A stretch of DNA of 64,000 nucleotides, taken from positions 31,666,742 to 31,730,741 of the forward strand of contig JAYEPQ010000018.1 in the NCBI GenBank assembly GCA_036321105.1. The letters run 5' to 3'. Positions 54,001 to 64,000 of the stretch are shown here, in pieces. The notes under the pieces are model-generated. The model did no database searches. It was not told the DNA's origin and saw only the letters and a program-made list of their open reading frames with translations. The translations under genes and the position numbers were made by a program. Numbering within the stretch: position 1 is the first letter of the stretch; the number at the start of each line of letters is the position of its first letter. The DNA comes from Dracaena cambodiana. Taxonomy: Eukaryota > Streptophyta > Magnoliopsida > Asparagales > Asparagaceae.

Positions 54001-56561
54001 CATCTAACGAGACTAAACAGTAAAATTTCTAAACTTTCCTCCGAATCTGCTCCGCTGTTCATATCGAAACTCGCATCAATTACAGAAAAAGGGCGTCATC
54101 ACTATGAGTTTCACCATTCAAACTAAGACCAGCACCCTAAATTTAATTTTTCCAACATTATAACCATTAGATTGATTTCAAAATTATTTGAAAATTGCTC
54201 TCACAATTTAGAACATATACACTAAATATTAAAACATTCACAATTGCGGACAAAGATTTAAACTTTGAGTCGCCTCGATTATATATAATACCATTCACCG
54301 ATGACGACCAGTGACTGACCGTCGCACAAAAAAAAATAGTAATAATAAATTGCAAACAAAAACACTTAAAAATTAAGAATAATTTTAAACCGTACTTTAG
54401 ATTTGTCCTCCGACACCAATTGCACATTGGATTTTTCCATTTACTTCAAAAAACTCAAACTCTAAATCCTATTTCGCTTGTGATAGTGAATTCAAAGAAC
54501 TTAAAATTCTTCTTAACCTTTTTGAAACGGGAATGTTAAAAATTTTAGAGAGTCGGGAAATTGATGAGTTTGTGGGAGATATATTTTTTTAGATTTAAAT
54601 ACCACAAAAAAATAATTTTTTTTTTTGAGTTCTAGAGAGAACGGAGGAAGAAAACGATGACAGTATTTTAAATTTTTAAGACGTCTTAGAGATTTGGTAT
54701 TTAAAAGTGTAAGTCAAAATAAAAAAAAAATGACAAACTTGTAATTATTTGTAAGTTTCAAATCTATGCGTCAAGAGTAAATTGCCATGTAAATAGAATT
54801 TCCTGTAAAACCTGGCCGAGCACGATCTCCCTATTTGGACACTCTTACTCTCTCTAGTCCCTCCCTCCCCACAGTCCAAATAACAACTTGATTGATAATC
54901 AGCAGCTTGCTCATCCACATATTGAGGTGTCGGGTTGTGCTCTCACTTATTCTGCCCCACTTTCCACCTCTACCTTTTTCAGATGGTTCTGTGAAACAGC
55001 ATCAGGCGAATAGTGCTGACAGCTGAGCATGTTGACATACTAGCAATTAATCTCCTCCTGAACGTGATGAGGAAATGGAGAGTCTTCCTCATTCTCTTCT
55101 CTTCTAACTCTATGAAGGTGTACCTCTGGGTTCTCTTAACGTGCTGGATAGAGTCTTCAGAGACTTGGGCAATGAGGAAATGGCTATAAGAGCGTTCATT
55201 TTGGGGTCAAGGATAAATGCAACCAGTTCATCATAGAGGTGGAGAAAACAAGGCTTCTCCAGGTGCAATGAGCTCTTGGGGTTCATCATATGTGGGTTCT
55301 GTTTGGGTCTTAAGAGCTCCTGGTTGTTGAAACTTGGATTATGTGTATATCAGAATTCAAGCTACGCATTATGATTTTAATCAAGTTTTATTTAGGCTTC
55401 TTTCTTTGTCATCATATTCTACCCCCTACCAACTTTCTACTTTAGTAACATCCTCCATAGGAAATGAATACAATAAATCAAAAAAATGTTTTCAAACACA
55501 ACTTTCATCTCTCGCATTCAGTGTTTTCTCCCACACTCTCCTCTCCTCGCCCCATTGCAGAGACAAAGATGCTCAATGAAGCGGAGATCCTCCTTCCTTC
55601 CATACATTAGCTTATTCTTCTTTTATTGGAAACAACAAGCACATAAAGTGGTTGTGAAACATAAGCAATTTAAGAAATAATCATCAGCATACATGAGTCT
55701 AAATTAATGTTATGCATGTGTGTGGGGTGGTGATCAATGACATGAAATAATCAAAATTATAATGTTGTTCAAACATAGGAAACTAGAAAGATTCCATCCA
55801 CTTCTACCATGACTAGTTGAATGTCTTCGACCAGGACTATAGCTGCTCTGTGCAGACAGTTTCTATGTGTTTCTAACTAGTAGGAAGGAAAGATAGACTT
55901 GGACTTTAATATCATAATCAGTTGTTCCATACCAAACAATATTAGCAGGGCAAACCACACCATAATATAGGAAATAATAAAAGAAATTGGACTATCGACA
56001 AAAGATTGGAGAAGGATTATCAATGTGAGCGATCCGGCGTGATTCTCTTTTGGTTCATGTAGCCTACCCCATGTACTTGGGATAAAAGGCTTAGTTGTTG
56101 TTGGACTATCAACAAAAGATGGCAAGAAAATCGTTGGAATCTTCCTTGGCAAATTATGAAATTCCAGAGGCCGATTATTAGATGAATAAAAACCCTGTCT
56201 ATAGCCATCAACTGTCCACATTCTAATATAAAGACGGAGGGAAAAAAAAATTGGACATCAAAGCCCGTAATTTATTGTTAAAAAAAATTAAAATTTAAAA
56301 TTTAAAACTGCTACTCCAGGAGGCAGTGGTATACCTGTATGTTATACTTAGTGCGGAGTGCTTTACGATATCCACAAGCATAACAAGCAACTGTAGCTCC
56401 TGGTATGATTGTGAGGATGCCTCCCGTGAACATACAACAGAGACTATTGAAAAGACCCCACAAAATAAAATGTGTCATGCATGATCCTGCCATAGTTCCT
56501 GAGCCCAAAAATTCTGCATTTTTTCCAAACAGATAGCATGGGCACAGAGTACCTATACAGC
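51092..56561 (-). CDS. PLAC8-family (cell number regulator/FWL-like) protein, 3' two exons, N-terminus missing
   Basis: Exon 56561-56335 (2 nt completing a codon + 75 codons) joins in phase 0 across a 5.1-kb GT-AG intron to the last exon 51265-51092 (57 codons + TGA). Together they encode at least 132 residues of a PLAC8 domain. It opens with the signature CIGTLCPCYLFGKNAEF (C-X4-C-P-C), followed by a hydrophobic span and Cys pair (LWGLFNSLCCMFTGG), a second span, CYACGYRKALRTKYNIQ, and APCGDLTTHVFCHLCANCQE ending in YREIRER. The C-terminal tail is Pro/Gln-rich. Plant PLAC8 proteins act at membranes in organ-size control or metal (Cd, Zn, Ca) transport. Which applies here cannot be told. The upstream exon is not found down to 64000 and may lie beyond the window or in the unread right part. 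Confidence 0.88.
51750..52000. repeat. Degenerate direct repeat, about 170 bp apart
   Basis: AAACATATCTAGAGCCTGTA then ATCAACATGTCTA near 51795 matches AAACATAGCTAGAGCCAGTG then TTCAACATGTCTA near 51961. The preceding AGTCCAATGTTCAGGGGAACTT and CAATCAATTGTTCAGGGAACTT blocks also match. Confidence 0.6.
52085..52167. repeat. 47-bp tandem duplication
   Basis: TTCCTCACACTTCTCTTAGT then GGCATCCACCAGCCCCG is followed at once by GAGTTCCTCACACTTCTCTT, AGGGGCTTCCACCAGCCCCG. Two copies with few differences. Confidence 0.85.
52183..52208. repeat. 26-base G+C-rich perfect palindrome with 2-base spacer
   Basis: ACCGGTTGACTG, then CC, then its exact complement CAGTCAACCGGT. The 12-bp arms would form a stable hairpin in DNA or RNA. 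It lies in a short G+C-rich island (52130-52250) in otherwise A+T-rich intron DNA. Confidence 0.9.
52733..53368. mobile_element. 618-bp Mutator-like MITE
   Basis: The element is 52742-53359. It starts AGAAAATTCTAAATACATCC, ACTAATTTTCTAA and ends with the inverse, TTAGAAAATTGTTAAGTGCA then TTTAGAATTTCCC. Flanking 9-mers TTTACCATA and TTTATCGTA agree at 7 of 9 positions, a decayed Mutator-size duplication. The inside has a C+T-rich patch (52880-52985) and A+T-rich repeats of TATTRGGRTTTGAATTCTTT. Non-coding. Confidence 0.75.
53869..54804. mobile_element. 936-bp Mutator-like MITE
   Basis: It begins GGGTAATTCTATTTATGCAC, AGCAATTTACCCT and ends AGAGTAAATTGCCATGTAAA, TAGAATTTCCT, an imperfect inverted repeat of about 33 bp. 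The flanking sequence (TATAACCCA, TAAAACCTG) is similar but the duplication is not clean. It lacks a recognisable protein and shares its ends with 19148-19776 and 52742-53359. Confidence 0.7.
56016..56100 (+). mobile_element. RTE-type LINE 3'-end scrap
   Basis: The + strand reads GAGCGATCCGGCGTGATTCT, TTTGGTTCATGTAGCCTACC, CCATGTACTTGGGATAAAAG and GCTTAGTTGTTGTTG. It is the 3' terminus of the family at 15605, 27150 and 46886, in the opposite orientation. Confidence 0.85.
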
Positions 56562-59500
56562 CTACAAACAAAAAAAATATCATATGAGAGGCCAAACAAT
56601 AATTGCAGTAGTATAGGCTTTCTTCATAATCACCACAAAGAAAAGATCTCAGAACTACAGTGAATTAACAGAACTAGCTCAAGAGACGGATCACAAATGA
56701 ATGGAACTTTATCTGATCCTGAGTTGAAAGAAAAAATTATTCATGAATGTATACGTCTGACATCTGTTATTATATGGATATACCAATATTTTAAAATTGC
56801 AAGTGGCTTAAGGTGAGAAGCTCTTTGACTTTGCACATAAAAGAATGAATAAGAGATAAGCATAACCCTGCAAAAGTGCTAGATGCATCACTTGGCATAA
56901 ATAGTTTTTATTTTTACTGGAATTTTTGAAATGAAGCAAACAGAGGAAAGTTGCCAACAAAAGTAAAGTAGAACTATACTATCCAATTTTGTGGACCAAC
57001 ATTTAAAATCTCAGAATTGGTAGTGGTACCCCCTTGATGGTTTATGGTACAAAAAAATTGGCGATATTGAATGTGTCGGAAAAATAATGGTAAATATTGA
57101 CAGTGCCGGTACAAAAATTATAGGCTCCATATTATATCAAATACCTCAAAATCCGATACATATTTGCCATATACATCAGTATTTAAAACCTTGGCCAGAC
57201 AATATCATGTTCCAATTCTCAAGCTTAACTGCAGACATTTATAGTCATTACACAAGTAAATAACCACCAAGGGAAGCCATCAAAGCCCAAGCCATGGCAC
57301 TCATCCAATAAACAACAAGAAAATGAAGTAGTAACAAAATTATCCATGTGCTTAACTAAGATGTAAAATCAGATACAGTGCAATTATAATTAATATCTTG
57401 GATAGTAAATGCTTTGCCAGCATTACATAAATACAGGAATAGGAGACAACAAAAGCACAAAATATTCCTCAAAAGCATATTCATCTAGACTTAAACTAAT
57501 GAATTAGCTGGACCATTTCCATGAGCACATAATTCAAAATTTAAGATCCTTATGCTCAACTCACTTGGTGTCAGACATTGACTACTTTTAAATGTCTTTG
57601 ATGATATTTGAGTTCCTGAATCTGAAAACCAAAACCAAAAGCATCCAATATGTCGCCTAATTTCTTTCTATAAGCATTCCACAATGATAACGTTTATAAA
57701 TAAAAACAGAGTCGTTTAGGTAGCCCTTCGCTTTTGAGTTTAGTATCTGGCAGTCCGTCCAGCTATATACAATGCCAGCAATAGCATCCAAAAATAAATA
57801 AATAAATAAATAAGCATAACACCTACTTTAAATCTTTATCCAGAAAAACTACAGCAACATTTTCAACAATAAATTTCTATGTGGTGCTTTAGTTAGTTGA
57901 TTGATAGAATTCAGAGTCCATGAACATATTTATAGGCAAAAAATTATCAAGTGATGCCTGTGCAGAATCAACCTCCTTCAAAAGTAGCAAGATTTAGATT
58001 CATTGATAACTTGTAAGCCACAAAACTTGTGATTTACACAAATACAAGCATCAATTCCAGTAGAATGCATGACAACACAAATTCCAAAAAGTTAAAAAGA
58101 GATGGCATAATGGACTCAATCTATATTTACTGTTTGACTTCAGCATAGCTTGGTCATCCTAAAAGAGGAAGATGGTTAGATCACTCATCATTATCATAAT
58201 CCCAAACATAAGATATATCAGAAAATCTGACCACAATGTTGCATATTGCTAGGATCAACAAGCTATGCAAATAGGCCTCCTTGGCTATTCTACCTGGGTG
58301 ATTGGAGGAGAGCAGCTATTTTTGCATGTTTATGGCTTCACCTTTGCACTATTTCCTGACTGTATAGATTCGTTCATGCCTAGGCATACGTATCAACCCA
58401 GTGAATTATTATTATCCCTTCTATTTCACCAACGTTTCAAAGTTATGAAAAAGGCTGAGGGATATCGTTTTAGAAAACGTTTCTGTAGGTCGAGCGGCTT
58501 TTTGGGCTCAAATTTAGGCTTCATGCAGTGATATACAATTTTCCAAAAAATCCACAATTAGATGCACACGCAGTGGAATTTAACATTAGGTTGCTTGACA
58601 ACATATTAAAGTCCCTTCCATTACACCAAAACTTCGAAGTTACGATGAGAGTCGAAGATTATTATTTTATATTCTAACAATTACATAGGACTACAACAGG
58701 AACATGTGGCATAAAGGAAGATATGATGTTAATATTATAGTTCCAGTATCACTAAACCGCAGGAACAATCAATGGAGCAAATAAAATTTATAACTGGGAA
58801 ACAAGCACCTAGACAAGATCAAATATTCTGAGTATTGCAAGAACAACACCTATGGAGTCCTGAATGCATTCTGAGCCATCTAAATGACAACCAACATTTA
58901 ATCCTGGTTTTCCATCTGTTCATATAGATTGCAACATAACAATTTGCAATGCCAAAAGATATCAGAAAGATTGACCACGATTATTAACAATTGCCGTTAT
59001 TCAGTAGTATCAATTGTTCTAGGTCAAATTTTGATTCTAAGAATAGTTTACGACTCCCTCATCTACAAATGTTGTGTATTTCAAGTGTCACACCTTGACA
59101 AGAAAAATTAACTATTGACCAATATTTTACTACATTAACCAGTTAGAACTGCAAGATTAAAACATCACTATCCAGTTCTTCTTAATTTTCTATGCAAAAA
59201 CATGTCATCTAAAGAGCATGCCTCAAAGTCAAGAATGCACCACAGTTTCACCAAGCTGTTACAACTGCCAACCTGATGTCAACCTGATTTCATTTGACAT
59301 CAAACTCCAAAACAGATGGGCAGGCTGTCCTACAACAAAACTTTGATGGACAGTTGGTATACAGGTGGACCTACAGATTTTTTACATGAAATTCAAGCTT
59401 ATGCAGCTAAAAGAAGCAATCAGCAAAAAAAATCCCCTAGACAAGAGAAAAGCATAGATGAACAACTATGTGAAATAAGATAAAGTTGTAAGCAAAAAGA

Positions 59501-60547
59501 TGTATAACAACCGAATAAATCACATTTCTAATCCATTTACAAAGACGAGTTAGAGCAAAAGGAAAGACCAGCATACAAAAGTTCGCACCCTTCTTTATCT
59601 CTAAACACGGCTGGTGGTTATGAGCATGGATTTATGCGAGATGATAGCTTTTTCAAGCCACCACCAATAAAGCTTTTATCCCAAATATGCAAAGCTTCTC
59701 TACCACATATTTGGGGTTAGCTACATGAATTCTTTATCTTCAGTCAACTCTATTTAGATGACTGAATGAAATCACAGTTCTAATTCATTTACGAATATGA
59801 GCAAGAGCAAAAGGAAAAACCGGCATGACCACCACAAATAAAGCCTTTATCCCAAATATTTAAGCACTTTACACCACACTTGGGATTATCTCCATGAATT
59901 CTTTTTCTTCATCCAACTCTATTAAGATTGATCACTCTGACAAAATGTTGGTGTGGTTAACTCAAATAGTTTGTAGACCTGTGTATGTAATATTTATTCT
60001 TATAAACAAGTACTAAAGTACTCTGCTCAATCTGTTATGCATTTCTTTGGTCTCCAAAATCATGAGGAAATATTTAGGCACCGACATTAACTCCTCATTG
60101 CCCAAACAGTAATTTATGTTATCAATATAATTAATCTTAAATTTTATCTACCTTCTTTTGTCACGCTCTCCTTAAAAGGTACGTTCCACCAATTAGTTCA
60201 TGCTATCTTATTTACCAGAGCCTTTTCTTCCAGTTCTAATAGAAAAGGTATAGCAACATATTATGTTGTGTGGCCTCGTTGGATAGATAATATTATGTTT
60301 TACTAAAAACCCCATAACTTCTAACTTCAACCCCCGATTGAGTTGATCATGAACTCGTTGGATTCATTCCTGTGTTCTAATATCAGTTTTGTTCTAATAC
60401 TAGTTTTGTAAAATCTCTTACTTGTTTCTAGATAGTTCTTACATGGTCATCTATAATTAAAAATAATCGGAAATGGGAAAAATGAATGACGGAACCACGT
60501 ATTGTGGAAATTATGTCTTATTTATGATGTACATTTTCTTGTCGCAC

Positions 60548-60790
60548 TTAGAGATATGGTTGGTTAAGGGGAACCGACATCTTGGCCGTGGTCATGAATA
60601 TGTATTGTACAATAGCACCTTATAGTATGGTTGGTTCAAGAGGGACCAACATTTTGGCCATAATCCCAAGTATGCACAGGACAATAGTCAATAAAACCTT
60701 GTGATGTGGCTGGTTCAATAGAGACAAGTATTGTGGTCATAGTACCGCATATCCACAGTAGACTTCTAAAACATGCGTGGACCACTTACC
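60548..60790. repeat. Degenerate tandem repeat, about 90 bp, 3 units
   Basis: GATATGGTTGGTTAAGGGGA with ACCGACATCTTGGCCGTGGT, then TAGTATGGTTGGTTCAAGAG with ACCAACATTTTGGCCATAAT, then GATGTGGCTGGTTCAATAGA with CAAGTATTGTGGTCATAGT. All three are followed by a TATGCACAGGACAATAG-like block. Confidence 0.75.
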
Positions 60791-61420
60791 AGTAAGTTCT
60801 ATATTAAGAAAGTAATCCAAATTAACGACATAATCATTTAGTTCTATGGCTATGTTGTTCTATGATAACTTTGGGATAATCTAGTGTCGCACTAAATACT
60901 AGCAATTACTTGCATATTTGTATTATATCTGTTATAGATGTAAAATTATTTTCTATAATTATAGTTTCATTTCCCTGCTATTTTACTATCCACGTGTTCA
61001 AATTATTTCTTACTACATTTGACTCTGATTACATCCATATGTCCAGATATCGAAGACAACGTAGCAGAGGACAAGGTTGATCTGCCGATCGACGATCTCT
61101 ATTCCTGAAAGCATGCCAACTACTAGAAGTTCGTGGGATCTCCAACATTTTGATGTCAGTACTTCTATCTCTTAGCCACCATACTTGACTTTTGTTTGAA
61201 TCTTTTGTACAGTGTATTACTCTCTTTTTGTCTAAATAGGTAATTGTATTTAAGCCGTAATATGCAACGCACTATTGTAAAGATCTAAGCTTATAATCTC
61301 TTTAAGTGTTGTAATCTGGATAATCTTTTGTAATAGTATGGATTGAAGCAAGATCAGATACTTTCTGTTGTGTACTCTTGCATAATTCTTTTATAAAAGG
61401 CTTCATATACCTGCTTGTAG

Positions 61421-61505
61421 ATATCAGCTGGTAATGCCTTTTACCCAGAAATGGGATATATATCACCAAAAATTTTCAGGTATAATTTGAAGCGTTACAT
61501 AAATC
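61421..61505 (+). repeat. Shared repeat, possible LTR end (copy 2)
   Basis: TGGTAATGCCTTTTACCCAG, AAATGGGATATATATCACCA, AAAATTTTCAGGTATAATTT and GAAGCGTTAC match the segment at 41700-41790. Both may be ends of related LTR retrotransposons. Confidence 0.45.
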
Positions 61506-62596
61506 TTATTAAAATCTACAAAATGTTGAAATAAGGCTTTATTGTTCTTCTCACTCCAAAAACTCTCTCGAATAACATCAAAAACTTTATTAAGATTATT
61601 ATTTTTTTAATGTAACTTCTCATGATAGTTCCTCTACTCCTTCACTATCATTGTATGCATCACCAAATATTGTATGTTCAGCTTCATAATATTCAATAGT
61701 TGATGAAAGAGGGTAGCATTTTCTCGCTCCCATTCATCTTAGAACTAGGAGGATCTGTACATCGCTGACTCTTCTTTTCCATGATCGATTGAATTAATTT
61801 CAACTATTTTCCTCCAATGCAAATAGTTATCCCATTTAACTCTCAGTCAATGATTTCATAGTAATAAAGTTTGGAACAATCGGTTTTAACTCTACTAATT
61901 TACTTGTAGATATGCCGTTGTCACAATCTCCCCACTAACTATCCACTATGATTAAAATTCAAGAATACTCTTTAACAAAAAACACAATTTTTTAAACTCT
62001 AAGAATCAAGCTATTCGTCAAAACCCTCCATAAGCAATGCATAAGACAATCTTTTCTCTCATTTATCAGATCTAATCAGATGATCAGAAATGAGTGCAAA
62101 GAGGGAAAAAGTGCTATAGGAGTGTGTATAGGAGATGGATCGACATCAGCATATGAAAAGAGAGATGAGCGAGGCATGGTGCTGGGGTTTGACAGTGTAA
62201 GAGTTTGGTGATGCTGGGTTGGTTGAATGATGAGATGGATGAATTAATTTCAGTAATGGTTAAATGACTGAATGGGTTGGAGTTGGAATTTGGCAAAGAT
62301 GGAGGCATCGTCAATGTTCGATGGGTTTGGCTGCAATGGATTTAACATATGGGTTGAGATAGTGCTTTCGGTCGATGTGTTTAGAGAAGGTTTATGATGG
62401 ATGATGATGGTGATGCTTTCATTCAATGGGTTTTGGGGTGGGCTGAAGTTATAGGTGGCTTCAACTAATGCCGGAGGCGTTTGATGGGTTTGATTATGGG
62501 TTATGGATTTGACTATGGGTTTGATTCAAGTTGGTAAGGAGAAGGGAGTGGCATAGGTGAAGAAGATGGGTTTAGCAGTGAAGGAGAGGGATCAAG

Positions 62597-63185
62597 TGTT
62601 GCAAATATGTCAGGGTGTCCTGAGATCATGATAGACTTTCAACACAAAGTCGAGAGCCAATCTAATTGAAAAACTTAAACTGATTGATTGATTAATATCC
62701 CAACTTTAAATTTAAACACATGAACTTCTTTTGTATTATTCGATGTTAGACTATACTCACATATGAATTCTTAACAATCATCTCCTTCATTGTGAGTATA
62801 TTTCAATCATCTACAACAATCATGAGCTCCGAGGCACCAAACATCCATAAACAATCTTGACTTTGGTCTAAACCAGCAATCATCTCTATATCATGGCTAC
62901 TAACATTAACGTGGTGGCTCATGGGGAATCCGACCCAACATCCATGACACTTCGGACTCCCCACTAGCTTCAATCGTCTTGGAGCACAACCTGGGCTCTC
63001 ATATCATTTGTTAGGGAGATACGTCAGGCCGCCTTACAGTATAATAGACTTGAAATTCAAAGTCGAGAACCAATTTAATCCAAAAACTTAAACTAATAGA
63101 TAATGGTTTCACCTTTCTAATAAATCCATGAGCTTTTCTTGTTCTATTCGAAATAAGACTATACTCATATATGAACATTTAAGAA
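62597..63185 (-). mobile_element. Probable TRIM (miniature LTR retrotransposon)
   Basis: Two similar segments of about 180 bp in direct orientation, 62597-62776 and 63009 to about 63185, enclose only about 230 bp. Both begin TGTT and share GTCAGG, AAAGTCGAGARCCAATYTAA, AAAAACTTAAACT and AGACTATACTCAYATATGAA. On the - strand the right segment is the 5' LTR (ending CCTAACA), followed after two bases by GATATGAGAGCCC, a near match to the initiator-Met tRNA primer-binding site TGGTATCAGAGCCC. Just before the left LTR is the purine-rich GAAGGAGATGAT, a plausible polypurine tract. There is no coding capacity. The outer right border and target duplication are unclear. Confidence 0.65.
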
Positions 63186-64000
63186 GAAGGTTGATTTGTT
63201 GATGACATGGAGGTGTAATGTTATGATACCATGATGTTAATAAGAAATTCAAGGTTATAGTTAGAGACAATTTAAAATTAGATAGGTTAAAATCCCCATC
63301 TCACATTCTTTTATTAATTTAATACATAGGGGCTTTTACACAAAATCTCCCACAAACTAATTTATTACACATCACAAACAAAGACAATGGATTGCAGAAC
63401 ACATAAAATTGCTGTTTCACTTAATATTACAATGATAAAGTTGGCTCTAAGACTATTTAATTTGGAACATAGTTCATCACCAGCAGTTTCAAAGAACTGG
63501 CTAAACCAACAAGTTCTAATAGGAAGGTGACTGAAGCTTCATCAAGGGAATTAGGACAGGATTTCAGTGATGAATCAAGCAAGCAAATTTCTACTTAACC
63601 ACACAATCAATGAGCAAGAATGCCACATGTCAAGCCTCAAAAGGTGGAAAGAGGCCTAGAAAAGAAGGGATTATTCTAGGTCGTGGAGAGCAATGCTCTA
63701 AGCTCTTCCATTGGTAACTAGCCACCACATATAAGTAGAGGATTCACGGAAGGGAATTTGGATCTGGAGGAAAAGCTCTTCAATTTATAACCGTTAACAC
63801 CTAGCCCTAAACATGGGGAAGATCTTTTGGCTACAATTGATGGGTCAAACAAGGAAGGAACATTAAATAGGTAGAACAAAGGGTACAAATAGATATAAAA
63901 AAGGAACTTTGGATATGGTGCCAGGTAAAGATATCAATGTGTCTTATTACCTCTTAGCAGACGAAAGGAACAACAACATCAAAACTAGCATCAGCTGTCT
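63186..64000. other. Right edge, no gene recognised
   Basis: No exon, RNA gene or element terminus that I can support. The missing first exon of the PLAC8 gene would be expected on the - strand here or beyond the window. Confidence 0.45.

Larger units (their letters stand above)
51266..56334 (-). other. 5.1-kb intron of the PLAC8 gene with MITEs
   Basis: Donor CATACAG|gtatacc, acceptor ttttacag (a strong pair). The intron holds two Mutator-like MITEs (52742-53359, 53869-54804), a 26-base palindrome (52183-52208), short duplications (51750-52000; 52085-52165) and a LINE scrap (56016-56100). The stretch 54810-55850 has no exon I can support. Confidence 0.85.
56562..62596. other. Upstream intron or 5' flank of the PLAC8 gene, no exon recognised
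   Basis: An acceptor (gtttgtag) precedes the exon at 56561, so at least the left part is intron. I looked on the - strand for a Trp/Cys-rich PLAC8 N-terminal exon ending in phase 1 and found none. At 59669-59760 and 59835-59940 there are degenerate LINE 3' scraps (TTTATCCCAAATATG, ATTTGGGGTTAGCTACATGA). A weak repeat (CCCTTCTATTTCACCAACG / CCCTTCCATTACACCAAAAC) occurs near 58420 and 58612. The open frame at 58265-58531 has no domain I know. Confidence 0.5.

Noticed and set aside
58265..58531. 88-codon open frame on the + strand
   Set aside because: No domain, splice or homology evidence; part of it recurs in degenerate form at 58600-58680, which suggests repeat DNA.

Overview
This is nuclear DNA from a flowering plant. 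The evidence is split genes with GT-AG introns (one GC-AG), a nuclear-encoded plastid enzyme with a transit peptide, high A+T content, and a dense mix of plant transposon types. I cannot name the species. There is no operon, CRISPR array, prophage or other prokaryotic feature.

I could assemble four protein genes. (1) SQD1, UDP-sulfoquinovose synthase, + strand, 1441-4427, two coding exons, 482 aa. (2) A conserved membrane protein resembling the NicO/UreH metal-transporter type, - strand, 18945 to 6866, three coding exons, 227 aa, with introns of 3.4 and 8.0 kb. (3) A PQ-loop-repeat membrane protein, - strand, 46574 to about 29.5 kb, at least eleven coding exons including 27-nt and 21-nt micro-exons and one GC-AG intron, plus a 5'UTR intron up to 47940. 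Its last few residues are unresolved. (4) The 3' part of a PLAC8-family gene, - strand, 56561 to 51092, two exons seen, the N-terminal exon not found and probably beyond the right edge. SQD1 and gene 2 are convergent, and the other two follow on the - strand. The genes look like unrelated housekeeping or transport functions and not a pathway cluster.

Most of the window is intron or intergenic DNA shaped by transposons. Elements with definable ends are a 149-bp hAT-type MITE with a perfect 8-bp target duplication (1079-1227) and its relatives; a 1,980-bp hAT-like element with 18-bp perfect terminal repeats and an 8-bp duplication (10922-12901); a solo copia-type LTR with 5-bp duplications (21589-22031); a family of Mutator-like MITEs with ends near GGGAAATTCTA (19148-19776, 52742-53359, 53869-54804); and a probable TRIM (62597-63185). 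There are also a decayed RTE-type LINE with several 3'-end scraps, and copia plus gypsy fragments at 31.7-34.9 kb.

The most interesting object is 15578-17022. It is a MITE-type element carrying a degenerate piece of a receptor-like kinase gene with its introns still present, itself split by a LINE fragment, all inside an intron of gene 2. Also notable are a 35-bp minisatellite that keeps several frames open on both strands (38.5-38.8 kb) and a seven-unit array beside it whose unit resembles the Mutator-like MITE ends.
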